In this document: piece after piece, positions 8,581 to 19,134 of the stretch
Numbering within the stretch: the stretch's first letter is position 1
How the letters are laid out: every line of letters begins with the position of its first letter
Assembly: GCF_002563675.1 (NCBI RefSeq)
Contig: NZ_PDJC01000001.1
Span: 2,294,001-2,358,000, forward strand
DNA: 64,000 nt
Origin: Propionicimonas paludicola
Lineage (GTDB): Bacteria; Actinomycetota; Actinomycetes; Propionibacteriales; Propionibacteriaceae
Direction: 5' to 3'
Notes under the pieces: model-generated
Seen by the model: only the letters and a program-made list of their open reading frames with translations
What the model was told of the DNA's origin: nothing
Database searches by the model: none
Made by a program: the position numbers and the translations under genes

Positions 8581-10170
8581 ATGGCAGAACACTCCTTCGA
8601 CCTGGTCGTGGTCGGCGCGGGCGCGTCCGGCCTGTTGGCTGCGATCGCGGCCCGGCGACTGGGCCGAAACGTCCTGGTGGTCGAGGCCACCCCGCTGGCC
8701 GGTGGCAGCACTGCCGGCTCGGACGGAAAGCTGTGGCTGCCGGCCAACCCGCTGCAGGCCAAGCTGGGGGTGACCGACTCCTCGGCCGAGGCGCTGCAGT
8801 ACCTGGACGCCGTGCTGGGCGAGACCACCGAGGCCTCGACCGCCGAGCGGCGAGCCGCCTACGCGAACCTGTCGGGCAAGATCGCCCGCTGGCTGGTCTC
8901 CTCACACGTCCCGCTGGCCGTGGTGAAGACCCTGCCCGACCATCATCCCGATCTGCCCGGCGGCAAGGCCAAGGGACGAGTGCTGGCCACTCAGCCACTG
9001 GATCGGCGCACTCTGGGCGACAACGCCCAGCTGCTCGCTCCTGCTCAGCCCGAGCGCAAGGGCCCGCTGGGGATGATCCCGTCCGCGCTGCCGTTGCCGC
9101 TGCCGCGCAACACCGCCACCTCCGGCGAGGCGCTGGTCGGCAACCTGCTGCATCGCGCTCTGGCCAACGGCGTCCAGCTGTGGCTGGACGCACCGGTGAT
9201 CGGGCTGCTCGGTGACAGCGACGCCGTGACCGGCGTCCGGGTCCGGCGCACCTCCGGCGAGGTCGAGGTCGCTGCCGAGCAGGTGCTGCTGGCCAGTGGC
9301 GGCTACGAACACAGCCAGGACCTGCGCGAGGAGTACCTGCCGCTGCCCACGTCGGCGGACTGGTCGATCACCGGCGTGCCGAACGACGGCTCGCTGCTCA
9401 CGGCGGCCATCGGGCTGGGCGCGGCCACCGCGCTGCTCGAGGAAGCCTGGTGGACCCCGGTGATGCTGGCCGAGGGTCGGGCCTACCGGCTGGATTCCCA
9501 GCGCGGCAAGCCGCACTCGCTGATCGTCGATACCGCCGGGGACCGCTTCTTCGATGAGGCGACCTTCGCCCACGCGGCCGGACGGGCCTTGTACGACCGC
9601 AACCGCGGGGTGCGGGCCGTGCCGTCCTACCTGATCATGGACAACCGGCACCGCCAGGCCCACCAGCTCGGTCCGTGGCCGGCCGGAAAGACCCCGAAGC
9701 AGGCCATCGAAGCCGGCGAGATCGTCAAGGCGGCCACCCTGAACGACCTGGCCCAGGCGGTCGGCATCGACCGGGCCGGCCTGCTCGGCACCGTGGTGCG
9801 GTTCAACGGCTTCGCGGCCAAGGACGGCGATCCGGACTTCCGGCGCGGCGCGTCCACCTGGGATCTGGCACTGGGCGACCACGGCAACAAGAAGGCCACG
9901 TCGGTCGGCAAGTTGGAGAAGCAGCCGTTCTGGGCAGTGCCGGTGTACCCGGGCGATTCGGGCACCAAGGGCGGGCTGATCATCGACGCAGACTCCCGAG
10001 TTCTACGTACTGATGGCACCGCGATTTCGGGCCTCTATGCGTGCGGTGGCGCGGCGGCTTCGCTGTTCAAGTCGGCCTCGCCGGCGCCCGGCGTGGCCCT
10101 CGGCGCGGCCCTGGTCGAAGCCTTCGCAGCGGTCACCGATCAGCGGCTTGGCTTGCGCCGGGAGTTGTAG
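8581..10170 (+). CDS. FAD-dependent oxidoreductase, fumarate reductase/3-ketosteroid dehydrogenase fold
   Basis: 529 residues. An N-terminal dinucleotide fold binds FAD (VVVGAGASGLLAAIAARRLG, then VVEATPLAGGSTAGSDG). The C-terminal LYACGGAAASLFKSASPAPG closes the FAD domain as in FAD_binding_2 proteins. The family includes fumarate reductases, 3-ketosteroid dehydrogenases and many unassigned dehydrogenases; the substrate cannot be assigned here. It starts one base after pepA. Its last 31 bases overlap a convergent small gene. Confidence 0.85.
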   Translation: MAEHSFDLVVVGAGASGLLAAIAARRLGRNVLVVEATPLAGGSTAGSDGKLWLPANPLQAKLGVTDSSAEALQYLDAVLGETTEASTAERRAAYANLSGKIARWLVSSHVPLAVVKTLPDHHPDLPGGKAKGRVLATQPLDRRTLGDNAQLLAPAQPERKGPLGMIPSALPLPLPRNTATSGEALVGNLLHRALANGVQLWLDAPVIGLLGDSDAVTGVRVRRTSGEVEVAAEQVLLASGGYEHSQDLREEYLPLPTSADWSITGVPNDGSLLTAAIGLGAATALLEEAWWTPVMLAEGRAYRLDSQRGKPHSLIVDTAGDRFFDEATFAHAAGRALYDRNRGVRAVPSYLIMDNRHRQAHQLGPWPAGKTPKQAIEAGEIVKAATLNDLAQAVGIDRAGLLGTVVRFNGFAAKDGDPDFRRGASTWDLALGDHGNKKATSVGKLEKQPFWAVPVYPGDSGTKGGLIIDADSRVLRTDGTAISGLYACGGAAASLFKSASPAPGVALGAALVEAFAAVTDQRLGLRREL

Positions 10171-10460
10171 TCGCGCATCCGCTGCGGGTAGCCGATCACG
10201 CCTGCGTCGTAGGCAGGGAGCCGTAATCGAGCGGCAAATCGCCTGGCCCAGGCGACATCCGGGACGCTGCGACGGGTCCACTCACCGTCATGGGCGACCA
10301 ACAGGATGCTGGCTTTGGTCATGGTGGTGGGCTGTTCGATGAAGGCTTCGACCCCTCGTCGGGAGGCCACGAACTGCTCCAAATGGGCCATTGCGGCCTG
10401 CTCCGGACGTCCGGAACCACCGGCGGACGAGCCTCGCCGCCATTTGGGGAACCAACTCAC
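10140..10460 (-). CDS. Small conserved actinobacterial protein of unknown function
   Basis: 106 residues from GTG at 10460, opening with [11 protein letters not shown] and ending in a basic tail after [10 protein letters not shown] recall similar short proteins in actinobacteria under vague labels such as 'oxidoreductase', but I see no catalytic motif. A much longer open frame extends upstream on this strand (to 12401), but it is antisense to sucB and is not coding. The 3' end overlaps the flavoprotein gene tail to tail. Confidence 0.6.
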   Translation of the reverse strand: MSWFPKWRRGSSAGGSGRPEQAAMAHLEQFVASRRGVEAFIEQPTTMTKASILLVAHDGEWTRRSVPDVAWARRFAARLRLPAYDAGVIGYPQRMRDYNSRRKPSR

Positions 10461-10538
10461 CTGGCCATTATCCCCGTCGGGATCCGGGCTAGTCTGACTT
10501 CTGCACCGTCTTGCATTGAACGCGAAGGAGCTTGCGTC

Positions 10539-12269
10539 ATGTCCACACCCGTCCCACTGCCTGCACTTGGTGAAAGCGTCACCGAAGGGACGATTTCCCG
10601 CTGGCTGAAGAAGGTTGGGGACTACGTCGAGGTGGACGAGCCGCTGGTCGAAGTCTCCACCGACAAGGTCGACACCGAGATCCCGGCCCCGGTCGCCGGC
10701 GTCCTGCTGGAAATCCTGGTTGACGAGGACGGCGTGGCCCCGGTGGGCGCCACCCTCGGCGTCATCGGCGAGGCCTCCGAGGCCGGTTCCACGCCCGCCG
10801 CTCCGGCCGCGGAACCTCCGGCTGCAGCACCTGCCGCCGAGGCTCCCGCCCCGGTCGCAGAGCCCGCTCCGGCCGCAGAGGCCCCGGCACCGGCTGCGCC
10901 GGCTCCGTCCGCTGCGCCGTCGAGCGCCGGCAGCACCGAGGTGAAGCTCCCCCAGCTGGGCGAGTCGGTCACCGAGGGCACCATCTCCCGCTGGCTGAAG
11001 GCTGTCGGCGATCAGGTCGAAGCCGACGAGCCGCTGGTCGAGGTCTCCACCGACAAGGTCGACACCGAGATCCCGGCACCGGTTTCCGGAACCCTGCTGC
11101 AGATCCTGGTCGCGGAGGACGGCGTGGCCCCGGTCGGCGCCGTGCTCGCCGTGATCGGTGCCGCCGATGCCGCTCCCGCAACTCCGGCCGCGCCTGCTCC
11201 CGCTGCGCCTGCTGCGGCACCCGTCGCTGCACCCGCTCCCACTCCGGCTGCTGCCCCCGCTCCGGCTCAGGCCGCTGCTCCGGCTGCGGCGCCCGCTGCT
11301 CCGGCAGCCTCGGCTCCGGCCCGGGCGAACGGCCCGGTCGAGGTGTACGTGACCCCCCTGGTCCGCAAGATGGCCGCAGAGGCCGGAGTCGACCTCAACG
11401 AGGTCACCGGCACCGGCGTCGGTGGACGCATCCGCAAGCAGGACATCCTGACGGCGGCCGAGGCCAAGAAGGCGGCGGCAGCCGCCGCTGCGGCTCCGAA
11501 GCCTGCAGCCCCGTCCGCTCCGGCCGCGGCCAGCCCAGACGCCGCCAAGCGTGGCACCACCGAGAAGATGACCCGGCTGCGGGCCACCATCGCCAAGCGG
11601 ATGGTCGAGTCGCTGCAGGTCTCGGCTCAGCTGACCGCCACCGTCGAGGTGGACCTCACCGTGATCTCCAAGCTGCGGGCCAAGGTGAAGGACGACTTCC
11701 GGGCTCGCGAGGGCGTCGGACTCAGCTACCTGCCGTTCATCGCCAAGGCCACCACCGAGGCGCTCAAGCAGTTCCCGAAGGTGAACGCCACCATCGACAC
11801 GGAGGCCGGCACCATCACCTACGCCGAGGCCGAGCACCTGGGCATCGCGGTGGACACCGAGAAGGGCCTGCTGGTCCCGGTGGTCGCCGATGCCGGCACC
11901 CTCTCCCTGGCCGGCCTGGCCAAGAAGATCGGTGATCTGGCGGCCCGCACCCGGGCGTCCAAGGTCACCCCGGACGAGCTGTCCGGCGGCACCTTCACGA
12001 TCACCAACTACGGCTCGGCGGGCACCCTGTTCGACACCCCGATCATCAACCAGCCGCAGGTGGCCATCCTGGGCACCGGCGCGATCGTGAAGCGTCCCAT
12101 GGTGGTCACCGATCCCGACCTGGGCGAGATCATCGCGGTCCGCGACATGATGTACCTGTCGATGTCGTATGACCACCGGCTGGTCGACGGCGCGGACGCC
12201 GCCCGCTTCCTGAGCTTCATCAAGGCCCGCCTCGAAGAGGGCGACTTCGGAGCTGAACTGGGCCTGTGA
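10539..12269 (+). CDS. sucB: Dihydrolipoyl acyltransferase (E2), 2-oxoglutarate or pyruvate dehydrogenase complex
   Basis: 576 residues. It carries two tandem lipoyl domains (about 3-80 and 132-208) with lipoylated lysines Lys43 and Lys173 in STDKVDTE. Ala/Pro-rich linkers separate them from an E1/E3-binding domain ([23 protein letters not shown]...GRIRKQDI). The C-terminal catalytic domain holds the active His546 in [18 protein letters not shown] precedes the ATG by eight bases. Actinobacteria often use one such E2 for both complexes. lipB overlaps its stop, coupling E2 synthesis to its lipoylation. Confidence 0.93.
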   Translation: MSTPVPLPALGESVTEGTISRWLKKVGDYVEVDEPLVEVSTDKVDTEIPAPVAGVLLEILVDEDGVAPVGATLGVIGEASEAGSTPAAPAAEPPAAAPAAEAPAPVAEPAPAAEAPAPAAPAPSAAPSSAGSTEVKLPQLGESVTEGTISRWLKAVGDQVEADEPLVEVSTDKVDTEIPAPVSGTLLQILVAEDGVAPVGAVLAVIGAADAAPATPAAPAPAAPAAAPVAAPAPTPAAAPAPAQAAAPAAAPAAPAASAPARANGPVEVYVTPLVRKMAAEAGVDLNEVTGTGVGGRIRKQDILTAAEAKKAAAAAAAAPKPAAPSAPAAASPDAAKRGTTEKMTRLRATIAKRMVESLQVSAQLTATVEVDLTVISKLRAKVKDDFRAREGVGLSYLPFIAKATTEALKQFPKVNATIDTEAGTITYAEAEHLGIAVDTEKGLLVPVVADAGTLSLAGLAKKIGDLAARTRASKVTPDELSGGTFTITNYGSAGTLFDTPIINQPQVAILGTGAIVKRPMVVTDPDLGEIIAVRDMMYLSMSYDHRLVDGADAARFLSFIKARLEEGDFGAELGL

Positions 12270-13003
12270 GCCTGCCTGCCCAGCCGCTGCCCGAACCGAT
12301 CGAGTTCGACTACCTCGGCCTGACCGAGGGTCGGCTGGTCGGCTATCGGGACGGCTGGGCGCGCCAGCGCGAAGTCCACGCGCAGGTCGCCGACCGGACA
12401 CTGCCGGGTCAGGTGCTGTTCGTCGAGCACGACCACGTCTTCACCGCCGGCCATCGCACGCAGCCGCATGAGCGGCCGGTGGACGGCACCGAGGTGGTCG
12501 AGGTGGATCGCGGCGGGAAGATCACCTACCACGGCCCCGGCCAGCTGGTCGGCTATCCGATCGTGCCGCTGCCGGACGGGGTGGGCGTGGTCGACTACGT
12601 CCGCCGGGTCGAGGAGGCGCTGATCCGGCTGCTGGCCGACTACGGCCTGACCACCGGACGGATCGAGGGACGCACCGGCGTCTGGCTGGCTGCGGACGGC
12701 ACGCGCCCGGAGCGCAAGATCGCCGCCATCGGCGTCCGGGTCTCCCGGCGGACCACGCTGCACGGCTTCGCGCTCAACGTCGATCCGGACCTGTCCTGGT
12801 TCGGCCGAATCGTCCCGTGTGGGATCGACGACGCCGGAGTGACGTCACTGGCTGCCGAGCTCGGCGCGGCGCCGAGCCTGACCGACGTGGCCGCGGCGGC
12901 CGAGCCTTACCTGAGCGACCTGCTCAGCTTCACCGGCTACACCCCGTCCGCTCCGCTGCTCTCCCGCCCGCAGACAGCGGTCAGCTACGGGCTTCAGCTG
13001 TGA
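12266..13003 (+). CDS. lipB: Octanoyl-[acyl-carrier-protein]:protein octanoyltransferase
   Basis: 245 residues, GTG start overlapping the sucB stop (GTGA). LipB moves octanoate from ACP to the lipoyl domains, the first step of lipoate assembly. The family motifs are all present: [17 protein letters not shown], acyl-site Lys151 in [12 protein letters not shown], and catalytic Cys185 in IVPCGIDD. In related genomes lipA normally follows directly. Here two surface-protein genes (about 5.2 kb) lie between them. Confidence 0.96.
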   Translation: MSLPAQPLPEPIEFDYLGLTEGRLVGYRDGWARQREVHAQVADRTLPGQVLFVEHDHVFTAGHRTQPHERPVDGTEVVEVDRGGKITYHGPGQLVGYPIVPLPDGVGVVDYVRRVEEALIRLLADYGLTTGRIEGRTGVWLAADGTRPERKIAAIGVRVSRRTTLHGFALNVDPDLSWFGRIVPCGIDDAGVTSLAAELGAAPSLTDVAAAAEPYLSDLLSFTGYTPSAPLLSRPQTAVSYGLQL

Positions 13004-13317
13004 GGCCGTAGGCCCTCCTTCGTTGGTGACCGTCGCTGGGATCGGCCTCATCATCACGGTCGGGTGGCGTCGACTCGGCGAGCACGAACCCCGCTCTCGC
13101 ACGGATGGGCTGGCCTCCATCGGACGCTGTCGACCAGCCCATTCACCTTCCCTGGAAGTATCAGATCTGATTATTCAGCTGACGAATAACCTGGTGAAGT
13201 TTGCCGAGGAGGGCCCGTGGGCCGGGGCTGAGCGGGGGCGCGGCAGGGGCCGGCCGTAGGCTCCGCGCACGGGCGCAGCCCACGAGGCCGCACCCGTCGA
13301 CGGGAGGCTGTATCCAG
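13004..13317. other. Intergenic region with AT-rich palindromes before the LRR genes
   Basis: 314 bases between lipB and the first surface-protein gene, with no gene. It contains the perfect palindrome TCAGATCTGA (13161-13170), immediately followed by TTATTC...GAATAA (arms 13171-13176 and 13184-13189). This pocket is much richer in AT than its surroundings. A TAGGCT -10-like box at 13257-13262 lies about 55 bases before the LRR start. Confidence 0.55.
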
Positions 13318-15780
13318 ATGCGTTCGACCCTGCGCACACTGACCAGCGCGATGATCGCTGGTCTCCTCGCCTTTGCGACAGTCGGGACGGCTCAGGCCGA
13401 GCCGACAGCCGAGGCCACGACCACCTCCACGGCGGGATCGACCACCACAGCATCGACCACACCGGGCACCGACACCAGCCCGTCCCCCGCACCGACCAGC
13501 TCGCCGTCGGCGACTCCGTCCACGACCCCCATCGCCACGCCAACCGCCACAAGCTCGCCGATCGACAGTTCGGCTCGCCCCGTCAGGCCGGCCAGTGTGC
13601 CCAGCCGCACCAAAACCCCGATCGGGGTCCTCCACGTCGCAAACTTCTGCGGGGCCTACCCGTGGCTGTCGGAGGTGAGCGGGAGCCTGACCATCGACCT
13701 GGCGAAGCTGGATGAAGCGCAGGGCCCACTCAGCGAGCTCACCATCCAGGGCGGCGACGAGGATGGCATCGACTGCCTCAGCAACCTCACGTCCATCTCC
13801 TTCATCAATGCGCGCACCCACGTCTCCTCGATGATCATCGAGGAGTACGCGTTCCGCCAAGCCGGCACCAACACCCTGACCTCGATCACCTTCCCCGAGG
13901 GCCTAGCGAGTCTCTCTATCGGGACGGACGCGTTCGCTCAGGTCAGCGTGAGCGGCGACAACCGCCTGTCCACGGTGAAGTTCCCGAGCACCGTGATCAG
14001 CCTCCACATCGGTGCGTATGCCTTCGCCCAGACCAGCGGCGGGTCCGGTTCCACCGCGCTCACGGAGGTGACGTTTCCGGCTGGCCTGCGCGACCTGCAG
14101 CTGGGTGACTGGGCCTTCGCCCAGGATGCGGCCGGCGCCACCACGCTCAGTTCGATCACCTTCCCTGACGCACCGGACACCTTCACCCTGGGTGTCGGAG
14201 TGTTCAACCAGAGCGGAAGGAGCGGAACCAGCCTGACCGAGGTGAGCTTCCCTCGCGGTCTGACATCGCTCACCGTGCCGAGCCAGGCATTCGGCCAGCG
14301 GTCCGAGAAGGGGGCGCTCACCCTCTCATCGATCACCTTCCCCAATGGGCTGATCGCCTTGGACATCGGCTCCGGTGCCTTCAGCCAGAGCTCAGGCATG
14401 GCGGGCGCGAGCAACCCGGAGGTGCGACCCGCACTGACCAGCGTGCAGTTCCCGAACTCGATCACCGAACTGACCATCGGCGAAAACGCCTTCTTGCAGG
14501 TGGCGCACAACGCTGCCACCGCCTTGGCCAGTGTCACCTTCCCCGACCAGATGATCAGCCTTACCGTGGAGGCGTACGCCTTCTACCAGTGGAGCGATCT
14601 CGGGGCGGCCCTTTCCGACCTCACCTTCCCGACCAAGGTCAGTGGCCGAATGAAGATCGGCGACAGCGCCTTCCGGGTCCAGCTCTATGAGTCCGGTGCC
14701 ATCCCGCTGGCCAGCGTGGTGTTCCCGCGCGAGGTCGGCAACTTGGAGATCGACCAGGTCGCCTTCATGCAGAGCACCGAGGGCGCCCAGCCGGTGGGCT
14801 TGTCCGGAGTCGTCCTCCCCCAGACCGTGACGTCGCTCAGCATCGGGTACTTCGCCTTCAACGCACAAGCTCAGACGACCCACGGGCTGAGCCTGTACTT
14901 CCCGTTCTCCACGCCTCCGGCCCGCACCTGGATCCCTTTCCCCATCGACAACGGTGAACACGTCACGTGGTACTGGTTCGGCGAAGACGGCGCCGACATC
15001 GCCGACTGGACCACCATGCAGGACAACCGCGTGGGCCGGGTCGCCCCCCAGGACGATGCCGGGCCTCTCCCCCACCGCCTCGTCGGCTACCGCAGCGTCA
15101 ACATCAAGAACGTCGCCAAGCCGTACACGGTGTACGTCTACCCCGACGGAGCGAACCGGCTCGAGCCGTACCAGGATCAGGCCGACACCTACGGGGACAA
15201 CGGCACCTGGACGCTCAACCTGCCGCCAAAGGCCGGCGACGGCTTCCTCGGGTGGTGCACCACGGAGGTCACCGGAACTGCCTCCTGCGAAGGCGACCTG
15301 CACGCAACCAGCGGCAGCATGAGCCTGGATAACGTCACAACGACCCTGTGGGGGACGTGGGCCGCGGTCCCCGCTCCGACCTTCGAGGAACTGGTCCTCA
15401 CTGAGGCAACCCTCGGCCAGCCCTACGACCTGGCCATCTCCCTTTCCGGCCAGGGCCCGATCACCTGCGCACTCGACCCGGAAAGCGTCCTGCCGCCAGG
15501 GCTCACCCTCACCGAACAGTGCCACCTCATCGGAACCCCGACCGCAGCCGGCCAGTACACCTTCTCGGTAGCCGCCACCAACCAAGGCGGAACCACCACC
15601 GAAGAACTGAGCCTGCAGGTCGGATCCAACTCGACCCCGACCCCCACCCCCACGACACCCCCCGATGAACTGGCGCACACCGGCAGTGAAGGGACCGTGC
15701 CGCTCACCGGCCTGGCGCTCGTCCTGACCGTCACCGGACTCGGCCTCATCCTCGGTCGTCACCAGTTGCGCAAGCAATAG
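13318..15780 (+). CDS. BspA-like leucine-rich-repeat surface protein with LAHTG sorting signal
   Basis: 820 residues. A signal peptide (about 1-30, ending near AQA) is followed by a Ser/Thr/Pro stalk to about 100. Then come roughly ten LRR_5-type repeats with phase 'L..ITFP.gl..L.IG..AFaQ'. After them is a bacterial repeat-like segment with FLGWCTTEV and an Ig-like (putative He_PIG) domain. The end is a wall-sorting signal: LAHTG (785-789), hydrophobic helix and tail RHQLRKQ. LAxTG is the motif expected for class E sortases, so the protein is probably anchored to peptidoglycan. GGGAGG precedes the ATG. Its closest visible relative is the next gene. Confidence 0.9.
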   Translation: MRSTLRTLTSAMIAGLLAFATVGTAQAEPTAEATTTSTAGSTTTASTTPGTDTSPSPAPTSSPSATPSTTPIATPTATSSPIDSSARPVRPASVPSRTKTPIGVLHVANFCGAYPWLSEVSGSLTIDLAKLDEAQGPLSELTIQGGDEDGIDCLSNLTSISFINARTHVSSMIIEEYAFRQAGTNTLTSITFPEGLASLSIGTDAFAQVSVSGDNRLSTVKFPSTVISLHIGAYAFAQTSGGSGSTALTEVTFPAGLRDLQLGDWAFAQDAAGATTLSSITFPDAPDTFTLGVGVFNQSGRSGTSLTEVSFPRGLTSLTVPSQAFGQRSEKGALTLSSITFPNGLIALDIGSGAFSQSSGMAGASNPEVRPALTSVQFPNSITELTIGENAFLQVAHNAATALASVTFPDQMISLTVEAYAFYQWSDLGAALSDLTFPTKVSGRMKIGDSAFRVQLYESGAIPLASVVFPREVGNLEIDQVAFMQSTEGAQPVGLSGVVLPQTVTSLSIGYFAFNAQAQTTHGLSLYFPFSTPPARTWIPFPIDNGEHVTWYWFGEDGADIADWTTMQDNRVGRVAPQDDAGPLPHRLVGYRSVNIKNVAKPYTVYVYPDGANRLEPYQDQADTYGDNGTWTLNLPPKAGDGFLGWCTTEVTGTASCEGDLHATSGSMSLDNVTTTLWGTWAAVPAPTFEELVLTEATLGQPYDLAISLSGQGPITCALDPESVLPPGLTLTEQCHLIGTPTAAGQYTFSVAATNQGGTTTEELSLQVGSNSTPTPTPTTPPDELAHTGSEGTVPLTGLALVLTVTGLGLILGRHQLRKQ

Positions 15781-15842
15781 AAGCCACCCGGACGGGGCTG
15801 AATCAAACGTCGAAATTCCCCACGTCGGGGATGCGTTACCCC

Positions 15843-15848
15843 TAGTCT
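15843..15848 (+). promoter_or_regulatory. Putative -10 box of the second LRR gene
   Basis: TAGTCT lies 45 bases before the ATG at 15894, in the 113-base gap after the first LRR gene. This suggests a separate promoter. No -35 match was recognised. Confidence 0.35.
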
Positions 15849-15893
15849 TGGGCATGGTTTACCGTCCGCCATGATCCACCCCTGAGGATTCGC

Positions 15894-18092
15894 ATGATCC
15901 GTCTCGGCAACGTCGCCGCCACCCTTGCCTGTTCGTTGCTGCTGGCCACCGGCTTCGCCGCACCCGCCGTCGCAGTGGAGCCGTCCGCCCCGGCCAGCTC
16001 GGAGCCGTCCGCCCCGACTCCGATAGTGGCCGCGCCGACCGCAGATCCTTCACCAACCTCGTCTACCGAGGCGACGACAACCCCGTCCGCCGAAGCGTCG
16101 GCCAGCCCCTCCTCGAGCGCGGAGCCGGCGCCGTCCAGCACGCCGACCACGGACGTTGCGGCGGCCGCCGCCGTGTCCCCGGCCACACCCGACCCGATCT
16201 ACGTGTTCCCCGACAACTCGCTGTGCCCGGGCGATGGCAAGCTGAGTTGGGTCAGCTACGCCAGTGGCGCCATCACGATCGATCTCAGCTCCCTCACCGG
16301 CCGGACGGGCATCACGATCAACGGGTCCGCGAACGAGAACTGTCGCGCCGACATCACCAGCTTGTCCTTCACCAATCGTCCCAACTCGCTGACCGGGATC
16401 CACATCGGCGAGGAGGCCTTCCTGCAGGCGCGTGGCGGCGTCGCCAACCGGCTGACCAGCGTCCGCTTCCCCGACGGCATCACCGATCTGCAGATCGACC
16501 CCGGCGCCTTCGCACAGCAGTCAGATGTCGGCTCCAACACGCTGTCGGAGGTGGTCTTCCCGGACTCATTGGAGAGGCTGATCCTCAAGGCCGGCGCCTT
16601 CGCGCAGGAGGCCGCCGGCGGCACGGGCAACAACGCCCTGGCTTCGGTGACGCTGCGAGCCCGCACCGGCAACCTCACAGTGCAGACTTCGGCCTTCGAG
16701 CAGAGCAGTTCGGGTGGCAGCAATGCCCTGGCCCACGTCACCTTCGACCTACTGCCGTCCAATGGCACCGGAAGCGAGAACCTCGCCATCGGTGATCGCG
16801 CCTTCGCTCAGACCGCCCAGAGCGCCAACGCGCTGACCTCGATCAGCTTCCCGGCCGGCTACCCACAACTCCAGGTCGGCGACGGGGCGTTCGTGCAGAT
16901 CTCGAGCGGCGGGAGCACCTCGCTGGCCTCGGTGGACTTTGGATCGTCCCTGGAGTCGTTGAGCATTGGCATGGACTCCTTCGCCCAGCAGGCCGCCGCC
17001 AAGACGTCCCTGGCTCACCTCGACTTCAGCGACTCCATCGACCAGATCTACATCGGCGAGAACGCCTTCCGACAGGCAGGCGATCAGGGGACCAGCCTGG
17101 CCTCAGTGGCGTTCCCGAAGAGCCCGGCGATCGCGACAGTCGACATCGCCGCCTTCCAGCAGTCCAGCCAGGACGGAAACTGCACTCTGGCCGAGATCAC
17201 CTTCCCTGAGACCCTCACTGTTGGCATGGAGCTGGGCGACTCGGCATTCTTCCAGGAGGCCCCGTCCGGACACACCGCGCTCACCGAGATCGTGTTCCCC
17301 GCCACGGCCCCGGTGCTGTCCGTCGGCTCCCAGGCGTTCGCGCAGACTGGTGCCACCAACACCTTGCGGACGGTGATCTTCCCGCACTCGATTGGCCGAC
17401 TGGAGGTCCTCTGGCGTGCGTTCCTCCAGGAAGGGCCCCTCACCCTGGAACGGATCGTGTTCCCGTTCAGCTCGGCTCCTGAGGAAGGCACCTGGTTCAT
17501 CGACGGCGCGGTCGCCGAGAACGCGAACGTGGACTGGCAGTGGTTCGGTCCGGACGGCATCAACATCAACTCCTGGCCCCGAGTCACAGACAGCTCTGTT
17601 GGCAAGGCCAAGCCACTGGTGGTGAGCAGTCCGAAGGTCACCCCACAGAGCCGCGCCTTCAGCCAGGTGCTGGCCGGCTACCGCACCCTCGACCTGGCCA
17701 ACCTCGACGCAGGGACCCAGACCCGCTACGTCTACCGGGACGGACGGAGCCCCGCAGCGCCGCTGTCGCGCCAGACCGATGTGGTCGGGCCGGCGAACAC
17801 CTCGGGTGGCTGGACGACCACGCTGCCCCGCCCCAGCTGGAAGGGTCATACCTTCCAGGGCTGGTGCAGTGTTGAGCTGCAGGGCGATGCGGGCTGCTCC
17901 GGCACTCTGCACTCGGCTGGCGCGCACCTGACTCTGAGCGAGCCCAGCGCTCTGTGGGCCGTGTGGGGCGAAGCCGACGACCCGGAGGAACTGGCCAACA
18001 CCGGAGCGGAGAACACCGTCCCGCTGGCTCTGCTGGCCACAGCGCTGATCATCCTCGGCACCGGCCTGATCCTGACCAGGAGAACTGCCTGA
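15894..18092 (+). CDS. BspA-like leucine-rich-repeat surface protein with LANTG sorting signal
   Basis: 732 residues and clearly a paralogue of the preceding gene. It has a signal peptide (about 1-27), a Ser/Thr/Pro/Ala stalk to about 100, and a run of LRR_5 repeats with 'AFaQ..sgg...L..V.FP'. A GWCSVEL segment follows, then LANTG (700-704), a hydrophobic helix and TRRTA. It lacks the Ig-like domain of its neighbour. A GAGG site precedes the ATG. As with its partner, a class E sortase would be expected to anchor it; no sortase with an intact active site is encoded in this window. Confidence 0.9.
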   Translation: MIRLGNVAATLACSLLLATGFAAPAVAVEPSAPASSEPSAPTPIVAAPTADPSPTSSTEATTTPSAEASASPSSSAEPAPSSTPTTDVAAAAAVSPATPDPIYVFPDNSLCPGDGKLSWVSYASGAITIDLSSLTGRTGITINGSANENCRADITSLSFTNRPNSLTGIHIGEEAFLQARGGVANRLTSVRFPDGITDLQIDPGAFAQQSDVGSNTLSEVVFPDSLERLILKAGAFAQEAAGGTGNNALASVTLRARTGNLTVQTSAFEQSSSGGSNALAHVTFDLLPSNGTGSENLAIGDRAFAQTAQSANALTSISFPAGYPQLQVGDGAFVQISSGGSTSLASVDFGSSLESLSIGMDSFAQQAAAKTSLAHLDFSDSIDQIYIGENAFRQAGDQGTSLASVAFPKSPAIATVDIAAFQQSSQDGNCTLAEITFPETLTVGMELGDSAFFQEAPSGHTALTEIVFPATAPVLSVGSQAFAQTGATNTLRTVIFPHSIGRLEVLWRAFLQEGPLTLERIVFPFSSAPEEGTWFIDGAVAENANVDWQWFGPDGININSWPRVTDSSVGKAKPLVVSSPKVTPQSRAFSQVLAGYRTLDLANLDAGTQTRYVYRDGRSPAAPLSRQTDVVGPANTSGGWTTTLPRPSWKGHTFQGWCSVELQGDAGCSGTLHSAGAHLTLSEPSALWAVWGEADDPEELANTGAENTVPLALLATALIILGTGLILTRRTA

Positions 18093-18136
18093 TCAGCACA
18101 GTCACCTAGAGACTGGCCGCTCCGCGGCCCCTCCCG

Positions 18137-18166
18137 GACCCCGTGAGGCCGCTACCTCGCGGGGTC
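18137..18166. terminator. Hairpin between the LRR genes and lipA
   Basis: Left arm 18137-18148 pairs with 18155-18166 (12 bp including one G-U pair) around CCGCTA. It ends four bases before the lipA -10 box. It has no T tract, but its position suits termination of the surface-protein transcript and insulation of lipA. Confidence 0.5.
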
Positions 18167-18170
18167 TGGC

Positions 18171-18176
18171 TATGCT
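18171..18176 (+). promoter_or_regulatory. lipA -10 box placing transcription start at the GTG (leaderless)
   Basis: TATGCT is separated by seven bases from the GTG at 18184, so the first transcribed base should be at or next to the start codon. This favours the GTG at 18184 over the ATG at 18172, which would overlap the -10 box itself. Confidence 0.6.
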
Positions 18177-18183
18177 CAGAGCC

Positions 18184-19107
18184 GTGACCGACACCGCGCC
18201 ACGGAAACTGCTCCGCCTCGAGGTGCGCAACGCGCAGACCCCGATCGAGCGCAAGCCATCCTGGATCAAAACCACGGCCAAGATGGGTCCGGAGTACAAC
18301 GAACTGCAGCAGCTCGTCCGCGACGAGGGCCTGCACACGGTGTGCCAGGAAGCCGGCTGCCCGAACATCTTCGAATGCTGGGCCGACCGCGAAGCCACCT
18401 TCCTGATCGGCGGGGACGCCTGCACGCGGCGCTGCGACTTCTGCCAGATCGAGTCCGGCAAGCCGTCCGGCTATGACCCGGGCGAGCCGGAGCGGGTCGC
18501 CGAGTCGGTGTCCAAGATGAACCTGCGCTACGCCACGGTCACCGGCGTCTGCCGCGACGACCTCCCCGACGAGGGTGCCTGGCTGTACGCGGAGACGATT
18601 CGGGCCATCCACCGGGCCAATCCCGGCGTCGGGGTGGAGATGCTGGCTCCCGACTTCTCTGGCAAGGCCGAACTGCTGGCCCAGATCTTCGATGCCGCTC
18701 CGGAGGTGTTCGCCCACAACGTCGAGACCGTGCCCCGGGTGTTCCGGCGGATCCGTCCGGCCTTCGACTACCACCGCTCGCTGGGCGTGCTGACCGCGGC
18801 CCGTGACCGCGGGCTGGTCACCAAGTCGAACCTGATTCTGGGCATGGGCGAGACCCGCGAGGAGATCAGCCAGGCGCTGGTCGACCTGCACGAGGCCGGC
18901 ACCGACCTGATCACGATCACCCAGTACCTGCGTCCGTCGCCGCGGCACCTGCCGATCGACCGCTGGGTCACCCCGGAGGAGTTCGACGAGTTGGCCGAAG
19001 AGGCCACCGAAATTGGCTTTGTGGGCGTACTCAGCGGACCATTGGTACGTTCTTCCTACCGGGCCGGCCGTTTGTACCGTCAGGCGATGGCCGCCCGGCA
19101 GGTATAA
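18184..19107 (+). CDS. lipA: Lipoyl synthase, radical SAM
   Basis: 307 residues from the leaderless GTG at 18184. It inserts two sulfurs into octanoyl groups on E2 and GcvH. The auxiliary-cluster cysteines are Cys54, Cys59 and Cys65 ([12 protein letters not shown]). The radical-SAM cluster cysteines are Cys80, Cys84 and Cys87 (CTRRCDFC). The C-terminal RSSY serine motif that ligates the auxiliary cluster is present. It is functionally linked to lipB and sucB upstream but physically cut off from lipB by the LRR pair. DUF4191 follows, as in many actinobacteria. Confidence 0.96.
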   Translation: MTDTAPRKLLRLEVRNAQTPIERKPSWIKTTAKMGPEYNELQQLVRDEGLHTVCQEAGCPNIFECWADREATFLIGGDACTRRCDFCQIESGKPSGYDPGEPERVAESVSKMNLRYATVTGVCRDDLPDEGAWLYAETIRAIHRANPGVGVEMLAPDFSGKAELLAQIFDAAPEVFAHNVETVPRVFRRIRPAFDYHRSLGVLTAARDRGLVTKSNLILGMGETREEISQALVDLHEAGTDLITITQYLRPSPRHLPIDRWVTPEEFDELAEEATEIGFVGVLSGPLVRSSYRAGRLYRQAMAARQV

Positions 19108-19134
19108 GCGGTAACTATGACCCGGAGCGGATAG

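Noticed and set aside
10461-12401. Long open frame antisense to sucB, continuous with the small gene at 10140-10460
   Set aside because: It mirrors the Ala/Pro-rich codons of sucB, gives a low-complexity Gly/Arg/Asp product and has no ribosome site. Only the 3' 321 bases lie outside sucB and look coding.
14392-15855. 487-codon open frame antisense to the first LRR gene
   Set aside because: High-GC codon bias leaves the opposite frame open. The product is Gly/Asp/Arg-rich with no recognisable domain, while the plus strand has a signal peptide, repeats and a sorting signal.
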